From: Cryptomeria japonica
Lineage: Eukaryota; Streptophyta; Pinopsida; Cupressales; Cupressaceae
Assembly: GCF_030272615.1 (NCBI RefSeq)
Contig: NC_081414.1
Coordinates: 907,685,009-907,749,008 of the forward strand
Length of the DNA stretch: 64,000 bases
Reading direction: 5' to 3'
The notes beneath the pieces were generated by a model. The model was not told the origin of the DNA, did no database searches, and saw only the letters and a list, made by a program, of their open reading frames with translations. Within the stretch, counting starts at the first letter, position 1; every line of letters starts with the position of its first letter. This document shows positions 11,165 to 23,329 of the stretch, one piece after another. Position numbers and translations under genes: made by a program.

Positions 11165-13199
11165 ATTGAAAATCAAAGCAAGAGTGCATGGCCCATCCAT
11201 CAAATCAACAATAGGAAAACTCTCAAAGTCTGTAATCAAACTAGTCACATGTCTAGTTAATCAATCCATTTATCAACATCAACATGTCTTATACAGGGAT
11301 ACGTACACTTGAAACCAGATAGATCAGTCTTACACGGGGTACTCAATCTTTGAAACCAGACATTCTTATCAATTATCAAACAAATCAAAACAATGACATA
11401 GATCAGTATGACTGCTAGATTTTGTTCTAGGTAGTCTTATCTTTATCAATTGATGGCATGACATGTTTCATCTCTCAAAAATCAAAATATGGAAAAAATG
11501 CAATAAATTTAGATAGTGAGTTCCTCCTCTATGAGATCGTTTTGCACACCTATCTACTCCATCCTATCACATCTATCGCTTCCATATATCTTAGCTTATC
11601 CATTCCATCTTTCACATCCATTGCTCTTAACCATTTAGCAAGAAATATGTAGCTTACCAACAGTTATCAATCTTTGACATACTTGTCGTAGTCACTGTCT
11701 TAGATTTTATCAAAATCAATTAATCTGCATTTGTATCCCACCATAGTTTGGATCTTGATCAATTCATACATCCATAATAATTTTGTTTCCACTGGGGGAA
11801 AAATCCTAATTACTTTTGCTAAGGTGATCTTTTTGAATCTTTGAAAATCCAAAAACATTCGAAAAACTTAGAAAAACCAAAAACACCTAGGATTTTGAAA
11901 CAGATAACGAGCAACAAAGCAATGAAAATCAAGGCATTTCATCAACAACTAAATTGTCAACTCGGGAAATGAAGAATCAACTAGCAAGCTATAAAGGATT
12001 ATCAAAGATCATTTATCAAGATGATTATATCAGTTTAATGACCATAAGAACATGTGAATGACATGTAAGATTCGGTGTTTATATGTTGATTTTATTGCTA
12101 ATCATGTACTTTATGCAACTCAAGGATGTCCATGACTAGAGAAGCTATGATGGGGCATGATTATTTTCTTTGATTGTTGTCTTTGGTTTATCTCTTACTA
12201 AAGTATGTACTTGTCTTAGGATATGATGGGCAAAAGATCAAGGAGAACGTTCCAAGTCATGCATGAAAGGGGATAATCCTTGTCTGTTTTGCAAGAAATA
12301 CTTAGGTCAACTTGAATCATTATATCAAGTTACTTGTATTAACTTGCTATATCAAAATCCATGTAAGGAATACTCAGGTCATCTTGAATCATTATGTCAA
12401 GTTGCTTGTATTTTCTTACAATATTTTAAAGCTCAATGATGAAATCAAAGCACTGTTACAAAGATAGCATATGAAGAATGGCAATATCATTTTTAGTTAG
12501 ATCATTTCATTAGCTCATTATTCATCTGCATTATAAGCATTCATCATCAGTTTCATTATAAGCATATCATTTCATTAACAGATAAACGGTCATAAATAAA
12601 GATTGAGTATACTTGGACAAACAAAAAAACAATTTGCATCTAATCATTGTAAGTGCATTCATTTTAGACTCATTTTAATCATCATCCATTTCATTTAGTT
12701 GTATATAAACCATTGCATTAATTTGCATTCAATTAAGTGCATTTCATTCATCATGTAGTGTATCATCATTATTATTTGCATTATCATTTCATTAATGATC
12801 ATTTAGTTGCATCTTTACCCTTAGATTCATAATCATTATAAGCATTACATATATAAACATTAAAGCATTAAAGAAATCATTGCATTTGCATCATTTACAT
12901 ATCATTTAAGTTAGTAATCATTTTCATTTGCATCCAAGGTCATCAAAATCAAAAATCAAAACAAAACATTTATCATTGCATCATATAGATCATAATCATA
13001 AGGCAAGGAAAGACAATCATCATCATATCATCTTCCATCTAATCAATGCATATAGATCATCATCAAATAGAGTAACATAATATAGATCATCATCATATAG
13101 AATCCATGTCTGCATATAAATCATCATAAAAATAATAAAAGTCCAAGTAGACAATGATATCAAATAAACAATACAAGTGCCTCCAAATCAAGTCACGAT
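11165..13199. other. Element D internal noncoding spacer
   Basis: No credible gene. It is rich in ATCATTT and GCATT simple repeats (12480-13130). A direct repeat of about 44 bp around GAATCATTAT(A/G)TCAAGTT occurs at 12298-12342 and 12370-12412. A related repeat occurs downstream of pol in element C (29443-29550), which links the two elements. No gag, protease or RT motif was found here. Confidence 0.65.
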
Positions 13200-15250
13200 T
13201 GTCCTATACCACTCCCACCTGACTCTGTTTGTCTTTGTGGTTGTGGGTGAGAAGATTCTCCAGATGCCTATCTCCCATGATCACCACTCCTCTGAGGAGA
13301 TCCCAAGACCCCACCACTGCTAGTATCCATCAACACAGTAGTATGATAACTACCTGCTCTCTAGCTCTCTTCAACTGCCTCCTCATATCGTCATCTCTAG
13401 TGGGAAGTCTCCTTCTTGTCCCAGACTAATGCTCTAACAATGTCAGCTGAGAGAGTACCTAATCCAACCCACTGAATGTGATCAAGAAGGCTTTGAGTAT
13501 CCTATTGTCTCCTAACAGCTCTATCCCTCTCAGCCATAAGAGTTTGCACCTGTGCTCGAAGATGATCAATCTGTGCTATAAGACTATCAATGGTCTCCTA
13601 CTCTGGAACATCATGCTCTAGTGCATCTTGCTCTAGCATATCATGCACTAGTGAATTCCGCTCTAACAAATCCTGTTGTGGTGCATGAACCCCAATCCCC
13701 TCCCCATCACCACCCTATCCAACTACTGGAATCTCCATCTGAGTAGCTCTCACTACCCATCGTCTAATAAGTGGAACATGATCCTTAGGATCCTCATCAT
13801 ATCCACCATGAGCTGCAATAACCCTAGGGTCTGGCTGAATCTGTCCAAAATCAATGCCCCTCCCACAACCCCCATCCAGTCCAGTCACCCTGCCTCCTCC
13901 TGTCAATGGAAACCCTCTTGGTGATCTCCTCACAATCCATCCAGCATCCCTCCCAATCCATCCAACATTCCTCCCACCCATAGGACGTGGTATCCCAATC
14001 CTGCCAGCCAATCCATCTCCATCTCCCCCAGTCTCTTGTGAAGCTTTGAGCTCTTGTCTCTGTATACATCTCCTCCACCTAGATCATCCGAATCATCATC
14101 CTGATCTCCTGAGCTGGAGGAGGATTTGTTGGATCAGTAATACGAGGAAATGGATGAGCTAATATGTACTAAGCATAATCTTGAGTAACCCCAGGATCAA
14201 GAATGTGTAATCTCATATCATAAGCCACTCTTGAAGTAGCAAGAAACTTTGTGCGAGTAATCTCAAATGACAAAGAAGGTCCCCAATCTCATCTATCTCT
14301 GTACCACTGAGCATATATCATCACACCAGTAGGCATAGGTTGGATGATACCAAACTGTCTAAGAATGCAACTAATCAACTATCGCTCAACAATCTAAGGA
14401 GTCCGACCAATGAGATATCTACTCTGCATGATAAATGGTAATGTTCGTGCATCATCCATCCATGGCTCACAATCAACATATGGTCTCCAAGTAATGATAT
14501 CCAATAAATCAAGCACCCAACGCCAATACTCCATCTTACCCAGCTTATGCTGAGTAAGGATACCTGCATAAAAATACACATATGGCTTCCTCTCTCCACG
14601 AACTCTGTGATGGATAGGCTGAGTCACAACAATGTGCTCCTAGCACCAGATCTGCAATAAAGTGCATCCTATAGATAAACTAACATTCTCATCATACACC
14701 ACCTGATCAAGATCATGATATAAATGTGCCAGCATACAAATACCCCAAGCATATCAAGTACGATGCTACATCATACTTAGGAGAATCTCACCCCATCCAA
14801 CAGCAAAACTGCATGATCACCTATTAGGACAAATAAATCCTCCAATCAAACCAGCATGAATCATAGGGAGAGTCTTGTAATACATCACCATATCCTCCCA
14901 TAAGATCTCTCCTCTAGAGATGCTATCATCAACAAACATGGTTCTGCAAGCCTCTATCCCAACACGATCTTGAAAATCATACTGCACTAACTCGTCAATC
15001 ACTGCAATGTGCAGAAATCTATACACATCCTCGAGCATCACACTAATCTCACTTGTGGGAAAGTGGAAAGTGTTATGCTCACTGTGCCATCTCTTGAATA
15101 ATGTCATCAAAAATCCTCTATTATGCATAATCTTAGGCATATACAACAGACGGCATAAACCACAAGCATCTATATGTCTAACCTCAGCTTGCGTCAGCTC
15201 TGGCACTAAATGGCGTACTACCGGTAATTTCTCCCAACACTGGAGAACAT
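13200..15250 (-). pseudogene. Element D antisense gene: plant mobile domain (PMD) protein, decayed
   Basis: The minus-strand frame begins near 15250 with a short N terminus (ELTQAEVRHIDACGL), then the PMD block RWHSEHNTFHFPTSEISVMLEDVYRFL (14817-15206, 130 open codons). After a few stops come LAHLYHDLDQVV and LLQIWCWEHI (near 14640-14740) and the WRPYVDCEPWMDDA block (14394-14627). These are the ordered signatures of PMD, a domain of MAIN/MAIL-type plant proteins also found in transposable elements. The C-terminal part has a low-complexity stretch (13715-14080) and a coiled-coil-like segment (TIDSLIAQIDHLRAQVQTL, near 13535-13600). About a dozen stops break it. A motif array and a possible TATAAAA (16343-16349) lie upstream of its 5' end. 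Confidence 0.78.
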
Positions 15251-15720
15251 CAAGTTTCTCCTATTTATCAAGAGAATTCAATCAATCATCAACTATCTAT
15301 CTATCACATCAAAGTGATCATTAATCTATCAAATCTATCAAATCAAACTGAAGCAATCATCAACTATCAAATCTATCAAATCAAACTGAAGCAACCTACA
15401 CTATCTATCTATCAAATCAAACTGAAGCAGCCTACGCTATTAAATCTATCAAATCAAATTGAATAAAATTAAGCTATCAAATCATTTTTAAAACCTATCA
15501 ATCATGGTTTTTTATCAATCACTGAGCTCAATCAAAACTCTGCTAAGCTCTTGCATCAAAAACTAAATCGGTTTCTTAGAGCTACTCAATCAAATCAATC
15601 AAATCAATCAAATCAAACAACTCAATCAAATCAATCAACCAATAAATCAAGCAAGCAATTCATCAAGTCCCTATTCATCATACATGTGCATCAAACACAT
15701 TAAATCTAATCATCAAAGTG
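15251..15720. repeat. AATCAAT/ATCAAATCTATC simple-repeat tract
   Basis: A low-complexity run of ATCTATCAAATCAAACTGAAGC-type units (15300-15470), then CAATCAAAT units (15585-15650). It corresponds to the 5' untranslated part of the antisense PMD gene. No coding potential is seen. Confidence 0.75.
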
Positions 15721-15762
15721 ATTTTTAGCTTTTGCACTTATCAAAAACATCAATTTGAGCAA

Positions 15763-16091
15763 AAGCGCAAAACTATAGCATTTGCGCTATCCTATTGAGC
15801 AAAAGTGCTAAACTACAACATTTGCGCTATCCTATTGAGAAAAAGCACTAAACAAAAGCATATGCGCTATCTTTTTTAGCATATGCGCTAACCCTAAGAA
15901 CATATCGCAAAACTAAGCAAAAGCGCTAACTTTAGCTGCAAAAGCACAAACAAACAAAGCAGAAGCACTATCCTATGCATATGCGCTATCATACTTAACA
16001 TATGCGCTAACAAAATGATCATAAGCACTAATCTATGCATATGCACTAAACCTAATTGCATATGCGCTAAATAAAAATAAAAAATGCGCTA
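15763..16091 (-). repeat. Element D phased ATGCGCTA array
   Basis: About 17 copies of an 8-bp motif with consensus ATGCGCTA (variants AAGCACTA, TTGCGCTA) start at 15763, 15782, 15803, 15822, 15843, 15862, 15883, about 15903, 15921, 15942, 15963, 15981, 16002, 16023, 16041, 16062 and 16084. Spacing alternates 19 and 21 bp in the first half and follows 21, 21, 18 bp in the second half. On the minus strand the motif reads TAGCGCAT and lies upstream of the PMD frame. The same motif and the same 21-21-18 rhythm occur in element C at 32465-32902. Confidence 0.9.
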
Positions 16092-16342
16092 ACCTAATAC
16101 CGAAAATCACAATAAAAATTCAAAAAATGTGCCTAAAAACATGAAAAGTTGCACGACAAGTTGAAAACAAAGCTCGGGATAAGATACATACCAGATACCC
16201 ATACTCGGGAGGTCACTGATATTGTCAAACATGCTCAAAACGATGGTTCTCCACATGAATCACCATTTTTCCACCTCACTAAGAATATTTTCTTCACAAA
16301 GCTGACAAGGATAACAATGAAGTTAAAATTAGCGTTGGTTAA

Positions 16343-16349
16343 TTTTATA
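16343..16349 (-). promoter_or_regulatory. Possible TATA box of the element D antisense PMD gene
   Basis: TATAAAA on the minus strand, about 250 bp upstream of the motif array and about 240 bp from the PPT. The spacing matches the clearer TATA box in element C (33139-33146). The region is AT-rich, so chance occurrence is possible. Confidence 0.4.
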
Positions 16350-16587
16350 TTTACTATTTGAAAAGTAATTAATGCTACTCAATGGGACAATTTAATTTGT
16401 TTTTTACAAATTAATTTAATTGATGGGACTTTTTTATCAATTATCATGAGATCAATCGTTTAAACCAAAGTTTTCAACAATTTCACGATCAATCTCCTGA
16501 GGGGGCACACAATTAGGATTTTCATCTTCATCGGGTGCATTATCGAGACTTGATTTAATCTTTGAAACAATGTTGTCTCGACATCAT

Positions 16588-16604
16588 TTCAAAGAGGGCC
16601 AAAA
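16588..16604 (+). promoter_or_regulatory. Element D polypurine tract
   Basis: TTCAAAGAGGGCCAAAA immediately precedes the 3' LTR start TGTATACAC. Element C has the equivalent CTTCAAAGAGGGGCAAAA at 33371-33388. It primes plus-strand DNA synthesis. Confidence 0.85.
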
Positions 16605-16772
16605 TGTATACACATAAAAATGGCTATGAGCGATTAAATAAATATTTTATATTTATTTAATAATTATTCTTCTATTAAATAATTAATTTGAAAAGATTAA
16701 TTTATTTAATTCATTTTCATGTCTTTCTATTATTTAATATTTTATTAATTAATTCATCTATCATATTCTTCT
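16605..16772 (+). repeat. Element D 3' LTR, first segment
   Basis: It repeats the first 168 bp of the 5' LTR. It ends in the TSD CTTCT (16768-16772) of element C and resumes at 34806 with CCTCT, the other TSD copy. Confidence 0.9.
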
Positions 16773-18190
16773 TATAGACATATAAAAATGACTATATTTG
16801 TAAATGAATATTTAATGTTCATTTTATTCTCATTCCTCTATTTAATTAAGTAAATTATTCAATTTATTTAGTTAAATTCACTTAAGCCCTTTATGTCATT
16901 TAATTGAATAAATCATTTTATTTAATTAAAATCCTTGTCTCTACTTTTAATTAAATTCACATTTAATTATATAGTTTACCCCAATTAAATAAATCTAATT
17001 TATTTAAATCCTCAACTTGCAACCAAATTGAAATAAAGAAATTTATTTTAATTAATTCTATTTTCCCTCACCCACTTGCATTTTCCTACATCTTCCACTT
17101 GCCTCCTAACCCTATTCTTAATTTATTCTAGAATCCATCTAATCCTAATCAATTAACCTAAACCCATCCATTATCCCCTTTCCCTAAATTTGAGGAGGTC
17201 ACTTCTCAAATTTGGAGTAAAGTCTTCAAAAGGCATTAAAACTTGTTGAATGCCCCCAAATTTGGAAGGACTCTTACAAATTTGTGCCCAAAGTCTTCAA
17301 ACCATTAATGGTTAACTAACCCTTAGTGGCATGGTTTGAGACTTTTTGCCTAACTTAACCTCCATCTAACCCAAGGGTCTTGTCAAGCATTTATTTCTTT
17401 GACCATGGTTATTCCTTTAACCTTTGCACAAGAGTTTACCCCTTGGGTAAAAGCTTTATCCAATGGATAACCCTAACCTAACCTTAACCCTTACCTCCTA
17501 AGGTAACCATGAGGTCTTCTCAAAAATTTAATTCTTCTTACATCTCCTCTCAACCAACCTTATGTTGATAATTGTCACCATTTCATTAGTGAAAATTGAA
17601 AACATGGATTTACAATTTTTAAACTTGACCCTTAATTAACTCTTTCAATCTTGACCATCCATTGCCCTATTTTCACTATAAATAGAGCTCTCATTCCTCC
17701 ATTTTAAGGATCCATGCAAGCTTTAGTATCTCATTTATGCTCAAATTTATCAACACATCTAGCTTCTCTTTGTTATAGGAACAAATCTAATAAGCATTTT
17801 AGATTATTTCTTTTATCATTAGCTTAATTCATAAACTAGTATATCATGTTAGGATAGTATTGCTACTAATCTTGTCATCTTATAATCTAGTTTATTGCAT
17901 TTGTAGAATCATGCATAGATAGGATGCATTTTCATAACTAAATCAATCATAAAGCATCCCTCGTTCTTGCATTTGTCATCCCTAAGCCACTTTCCTCAGT
18001 GATCTGAGAGCAAAGGCATTGGCTTGAGGGACCTTGTGAGATAGAGAACCATGGAACCATCCTTGGGAAGTTGAGTCATTCTTCATGACTCCATAACTTG
18101 CACCAAGAAATATTGTGGATGTGTGGACAAGCCTCTTGGAGCTTCATTTTTCACATTTTAAGCTTTATAGCCCCGCTTTTCCCGCATACA
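16773..18190 (+). repeat. Element C 5' LTR
   Basis: It starts TATAGACATATAAAAATGAC (expected TGTAGAC) and ends CCCGCATACA, 1418 bp. It matches 33389-34805 along its whole length. TATA box TATAAATA at 17677-17684 in a CACTATAAATAGAGC context. Confidence 0.93.
17677..17684 (+). promoter_or_regulatory. Element C sense promoter TATA box
   Basis: TATAAATA within CACTATAAATAGAGC, about 500 bp before the LTR end. It is conserved in the 3' LTR at 34293-34300 and as CCTATAAATA in the solo LTR (45756) and element E (51912). Confidence 0.75.
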
Positions 18191-18194
18191 TTTC

Positions 18195-18211
18195 TGGCGC
18201 CCACCGTGGGG
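18195..18211 (+). promoter_or_regulatory. Element C primer binding site
   Basis: TGGCGCCCACCGTGGGG, four bases after the LTR end. This PBS type is seen in Tat-lineage plant elements. Element E has a degraded version at 52314. Confidence 0.85.
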
Positions 18212-18278
18212 CACCACCCCATTAATCAAATCAGTTTTCAAAAGTAAATACTTTTGCAGGTACATGAGAAACATGAAT

Positions 18279-18533
18279 TCGCACGTAGGGAACATCCCTT
18301 AGCACATTTGGAGGATATTTTAGCACATCCAGCATAGTGTTTATTGTGTGGGGTCTATTCTCTAGCGCGTGAAGTCTTTACTTTAGTGCATCGTCCCCAT
18401 GAATACTTTCCTGTAGGTCTCGGCGTGGGAGAAAAACAGAGTAGTGCATCTAAAACATAGTTCAGCGCATCAAACATTTTTGATAGCGCATCCGGATTAC
18501 CTTGTAGCGCATACAGTTTGTTTTGTAGCACAT
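18279..18533 (+). repeat. Element C leader array 1: TAGCGCAT, 21-bp phase
   Basis: Copies of consensus TAGCGCAT start at 18279, 18300, 18321, 18342 (weak), 18363, 18384, 18442, 18463, 18484, 18505 and 18526. All intervals are exactly 21 bp except one of 58. The bases between motifs are not conserved, so selection or repeated homogenisation acts on the motif. The array begins 68 bp after the PBS. Confidence 0.9.
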
Positions 18534-19224
18534 CATAGACTGAAGCAAAAATCAAAAACTGTAAACGAATGTGAAAAATTTAGACTTATTGAAGTCCACC
18601 GATTTTCTAACAAATTTCACTTGTTATTTTGCAGGGTTCTAACAAATTTCTTGCAGATAGGAGCTCTATTTAGGAACATTAAGATAGTTTAAAGTTTTAC
18701 TAACTTAGTTAAGTTAGTTAAAATTTGAACTTCTTTTAATTCTTCTTAAAACTAAACTCACTTTTATTTTGGGCTTTAAAAAGAACCACAAAACAAATTT
18801 TTCCTTGCTTTTCTAGGAGAGAAATTTTTTACATTGGGTTGTAAAAGAAACAAATCAATTTTGGTTTTTAAAGTTTTGCAAACAAATGGATTAAAAAGAA
18901 CTTCACCATCCTTTGGTGTATAAAAGGATCCATCTTAGATTTTAGCAAAGTAAAGAATCACAAAGTCCCGAAAGTCTTTTGTTTTGCAACTAAAGAGGGA
19001 AGATCTCCCCCTTTCACTCGATTTGTTTTGTTGATGAAACATCATGTTCATTTTGTTGACCAATTTATTCTTTTCAGATTAGAAAATCATTGCCTTGAAA
19101 AGTTAAAAGGAACACCATGTTTTCATGGAGCAACATCTCCATCTAGGATTAACAAATCATTGCTTTGAAGTGCTAAAAAAAGAACTTGTGTGCCTTATCT
19201 CGAAAGTGGAAGGTATATGTTCTC
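18534..19224. other. Element C leader, spacer
   Basis: AT-rich noncoding leader between array 1 and the conserved block. No gene or clear motif is seen. Confidence 0.6.
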
Positions 19225-19725
19225 CCCTTAATTGGGTGATCAAAAAGCTAAACCACTCTTAAAGCTTTCTTTATTTCAAGCAATAAATCCTTTAACAAGC
19301 CTGCCTTCCCGAGGGGTTGAAAAACTCTTAAAGCCATTTTTAGCTGGTGTGAAGGGAATGACCTAAGTGGGAAACAACTTTGAAGCCAAGTGTTCCAACC
19401 AACTATAATCAAAATTGGAAAGTGATGAAAGTCCTTTTCAATGATTACACACAGTGATTAACCTTCCCCCAGTATCCTTGAGATACGTAAAGCCTTTGTT
19501 CTAAAGGTTGGGAAGCCTCCTGAGGGAGTTTATCACTGATGGCCGAATAGGAAGCTTGATTACAAACCTTAGCATAGAAACTTTGAGCCGAGTCAGTAAC
19601 CAGACATTTGCAATATCATAGTGCAAGGGTGGGGAAGAATCCGTCCCCAAGATCGCTCACCATATATCTCCCAAAATAACTACTCAATTGTGAAGCAATT
19701 CACTTTGGGTTAATTTCTAGCAAAA
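19225..19725 (+). ncRNA. Conserved leader block shared by elements C and E
   Basis: About 500 bp similar to 60525-61090 in element E despite different flanking repeats. Matching stretches in order: GGTGATCA plus AAAGCTA; CCTGCCTTCCCGAGG (19300) against CCTGCCCTCCCGAGG (60586); ACCTAAGTGGGAA; AAGTGTTCCAACCAACTAT against AAGTAATCCAACCCACTAT; GGTTGGGAAGCCTC with GAGTTTAT. It has no reading frame. Its position in the genomic RNA leader suggests a packaging, dimerisation or translation element. The RNA label is an inference from position. Confidence 0.55.
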
Positions 19726-20050
19726 GGCAAAAAAATGGGCACCCCCTAGGGGGTGACACAGCTGTTTGAGCTGACGGAGTATCGAGACTAGTGGGCTATG
19801 ATATTTCTTATGACCCTTGAATAAAGAGTCTAATTGAGGTGCATGTTGTATCTAAACCTGTTGAAACATTGGGGATTTGAACACATCCTCGCAGAACATA
19901 CACTTATTTTTTAGATTAAGAAAAATGGTTGTCTCTTTGGTGTCGTGCTTTCATTCATTATTTCAGAAAATCATCTATCAGTACTAAAAACTCAAGGCAA
20001 AATTCCAAAATTGCAGAAAAACAACCAAGTCAAAATATTTCAGGGCAGTT

Positions 20051-20393
20051 AAGCACGTAAGGGCAACTTCTTAGAGCATATGAACCATCTTTTAGCGCAT
20101 TAAACCTTCTCTTTAGCACGTCAAGTCTTAACAATAGTGCTTCACCTTGATCTAAAAACAAGTAATAATAGTTAGTGTGTCTTGAAAGCAGTTTAGTGCA
20201 TTAAAGCATCAACTTAGTGTGTAGAAGTCGAAATTTAGTGCATAGGAGGCCCATATTAGCACATGGCCTCTTAAACCAAAGCTGAGCAAAATTAACTAGT
20301 TAGCGCGTATCATGGGGTGGCGTAGCACGTGGAGTCTTTTCTCTAGCACATAGAGAATTTTTCATAGCGCATTGCATCTCTGTTTCAGCGCAT
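20051..20393 (+). repeat. Element C leader array 2: TAGCGCAT, 21-bp phase
   Basis: Motif starts: 20051, 20072, 20093, 20114, 20135, 20173, 20194, 20215, 20236, 20257, 20301, 20323, 20344, 20365, 20386. Almost every interval is 21 bp (one of 22); 38 and 44 mark slipped or lost units. Variants are TAGCACGT, TAGTGCAT and TAGCGCGT, mostly transitions at the CpG and neighbouring bases. The array lies about 600 bp before gag. Confidence 0.9.
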
Positions 20394-21600
20394 AATCAAA
20401 ACCAGAAAAACAGGGGGCAAAACAGAGGTCAATTTGGAAAATTTTGAGAACAATTTTGGAAACTTTCCTTCATCAGCCTGAACTTCATTAATTGGAAAAC
20501 CAAAAACAAAGTATCAAAAGCTATTTCTAAAAGCAAGTTTTCATCAAGCAAAGTTGCCTAAAATCTGAAACTAGTCACAAGATAAACATATGTATCCTAT
20601 CAAAATCAGGAAACATCATCACAAGTAGCAAACAGGTCCTTTAAATCAAATGAATTTTTATCCCAAAACACACTTGTTTAAAACTCTAAGTTGTCAAATT
20701 GAGTTTCCATATTGGGAAAGCTCGTATTTCATATCATTTGACACACTTTGTCATGAGGGGGCATCTAAACCTTCACTTTGATAAAGTAAAACTTAAGTTT
20801 CCAAAACAAGCTAAACTAAATCCAAAACAAATCAAAGGAAACCATTGATCACTTGTGCATGACTAATCCTCATATTCTGAGAAGAAAGAATATTTATCAT
20901 AACACTAAGTTGAAGAAACAACAACCAAGTCCTTCGAAACTTACCAAAAGAAATAATTTTTTATACATCAATCGTCAACTCTTCAAATCTCACCGCACAT
21001 TCCTTCGTCATATATGATTGTATCTTCAAAAAAAAAAAAGCGAATTTGACAAAGAACCCTTGAAGAGTAGGGCATTCTGTCAAAAATCAGCATTCAGTCA
21101 ACACATAAATCAAGGAGGGAAGATCAATCCGGCCTTCTTTCTCGAAGAGTGCATCACTTATAACATACCCCAATTTGAACCACCAACCCCTGAACAAAAC
21201 ATTGAAGAAGAATTCATTCCCTTTGTCACAGAGAGCTTCTACTAGATGTCTGTCGTTACTTGCTCTCAATGAAACAAACAAAGCGAAATGCAATCAAAAA
21301 CCAGCATGAATCAGAGATTATCAAATCCTTTCGAGCGTCCAAATCTAGAGAACATCAAAATTTCTGAAGAACTTCTTCAAGAATGTCAAGAGAGCACTTC
21401 ATTTCAAAAAATTGTGGAATGACTATGGAGAATGACAAGGAAAAATATCTGCTCATGCTCACAAGCAAAGGGGTTAAAATTCCTAAAGAATTTGACACAG
21501 ACATTTTTAAAACAAGATCTCAACATTACAAATATCAAGAATGACAATGAGAGGAAGAGGCATGTGACCCTGAGCAGGATATTCCTGAACAAAATCAACA
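20394..21600. other. Element C leader, pre-gag region
   Basis: Mostly noncoding leader. A short open frame at 21018-21245 encodes an acidic stretch (PPTPEQNIEEEFIPF) that might be a gag N-terminal extension or a leader peptide. It has no recognised domain, and its link to gag is broken by stops. Confidence 0.45.
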
Positions 21601-21628
21601 AGAACAAAATAAACCTGAGCAAAACATA

Positions 21629-22940
21629 TTGTTCCATACCCCATTTCAGCCTAGAATTAATGCAAGAGAAGAATTCTTCCCTTGGCAAAATAATGCACCT
21701 TTGATTTCTCTTACTCAACAAATGCAAATGTTGCAAAGACAAATACAAGACATGCAACAAGGTACAATAGTAAGGTACTCCTTAACTGAAATTTGTCCTT
21801 ATCCGTTTGACAGAAGATTGAACATGGTACCTTTTCCTCCAAACTCAAATGTTCCCAAGTTTGACAAATATGATGGGAAAAGTGATCCCCATGATCATGT
21901 TCGATAATTTTGCACAATGAGTCTTGAATTCGCTCATGATACTACCTATTTGATGAGGTTATTCCCAAGGAGCTTGGGAGGACAAACAATGGAATGGTTA
22001 TCCAAAATCACACCTCCCGTCAGATCATTCGATGAACTAGTCAACAAATTCATAACTCAATATTCCTATAACATTCAACATTCTATCACCATGTTAGACA
22101 TCTGTAATACCAAATAGAAAAACAATGAAACATTCATGGTCTTCCTTCAATAATGACGGCGTATGGTTTTGAGATATCCTCGTGATGTACCCGAAAAGGA
22201 AAAGATGAAAATTTTCATCAACAACTTGAATAATGAGATGAGTTACAGACTCAAACTCCAATGCATACCATATTTTGCTAAATTGATTGAGAATGGCATC
22301 CAAGTAGAGGAGGCATGTGTCAATAAAGGAACATTGAAATTCTTCAAAGAAGGAACAAGTTCATCCAATTACAACAACCAAAACAACAACAACAACAACT
22401 TGGACAAATCAAGATTTTGGACTAGAAACAAAAACAATGGAAATGAAGGAGGAACTGAATCAAATGATCCAAAATCAAAGCAACCCATGCTCGCATTATC
22501 AAGTAACCCTCAAGCTACAAATAATTCCAAAGGTGCTAACCCAGGCACTAACGCTTATGCACCAAATACTAATCAAGATCAACTCAACACAAACAACACC
22601 AACAATACCCAAAACAATAACACCAATAGAGGACCTAATCCAAACTCACGGGGTAACACAAACAACTTTCTGAAATGCATTTATACACCACTAGGGCAAT
22701 CACTGGAGTCACCATTCAGAGAACTCCTGGCAAACAAAATTATCTCTTTACCCCGCAATCAGCAACTTTGAACCACAAATCAAACCACCCTGGTGGAATG
22801 ACTCACACTTTTGTGATTTTCATTGCAACAAAGGTCATCAAACAAATGATTGCATGAGGCTGAAAAACATTGTTCAAGACATGATCGATAGAGGTGATTG
22901 GATGGTCGATAGTCTCAAAACAAATGGTGACCACGGAGCT
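21629..22940 (+). pseudogene. Element C gag
   Basis: Three consecutive open pieces carry the retrotransposon gag core: KFDKYDGKSDPHDHVR (near 21860-21905), then FCTMSLEFAHDTTYLMRLFPRSLGG and the WLSKI and FITQYSYN blocks (21917-22117). A Gln- and Asn-rich region follows (22350-22660). The C-terminal zinc-knuckle-like motif CDFHCNKGHQTNDC lies at 22822-22863, followed by RLKNIVQDMIDRGDW, a standard Tat gag ending. Stops at 21905-21907, 22117 and 22153 sit where related proteins have Gln or Arg. The middle is Asn-rich low complexity. Confidence 0.88.
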
Positions 22941-23329
22941 TTCAAAAATCCTCTTCCAAACTATAACAAGAATGGAGCTTCAACCTCAAACGATACATGT
23001 GGAGCTCGTATCAATCACATATACAATAACACCATCAATCACATATCAACTGAAGACAATAAATTCAGTGTTATCACAATCAAAGATAGACGTGAACATG
23101 AATCTATCAATGTAACAACCAGAGCTCAAAAATATGTCTTGAAGGGACATATCTCAACAACAAACACCGTACCCAAAATTGAATATGATCTAGTCAGTCA
23201 ACTATGGAAAACTCATGCTCAAATATCTATACTTGAGTTGCTGAAACTTTCGCCAAAACATAAAGACAAATTGGAACAAGCCTATTGGAAACAAATGTAC
23301 CGCAAGATCTAGATGCTGACAAATTCCAA

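Noticed and set aside
11780..11800. PBS of element D at TTTCCACTGGGGG
   Set aside because: It is about 620 bp beyond the point where the two D LTRs stop matching, and it lacks the TGGCGCC start. Kept only as a weak possibility.
13676..14162. Plus-strand Pro-rich frames in element D
   Set aside because: Shadow of the minus-strand PMD C-terminal region; the composition is that of the complement of Gly- and Trp-rich codons.
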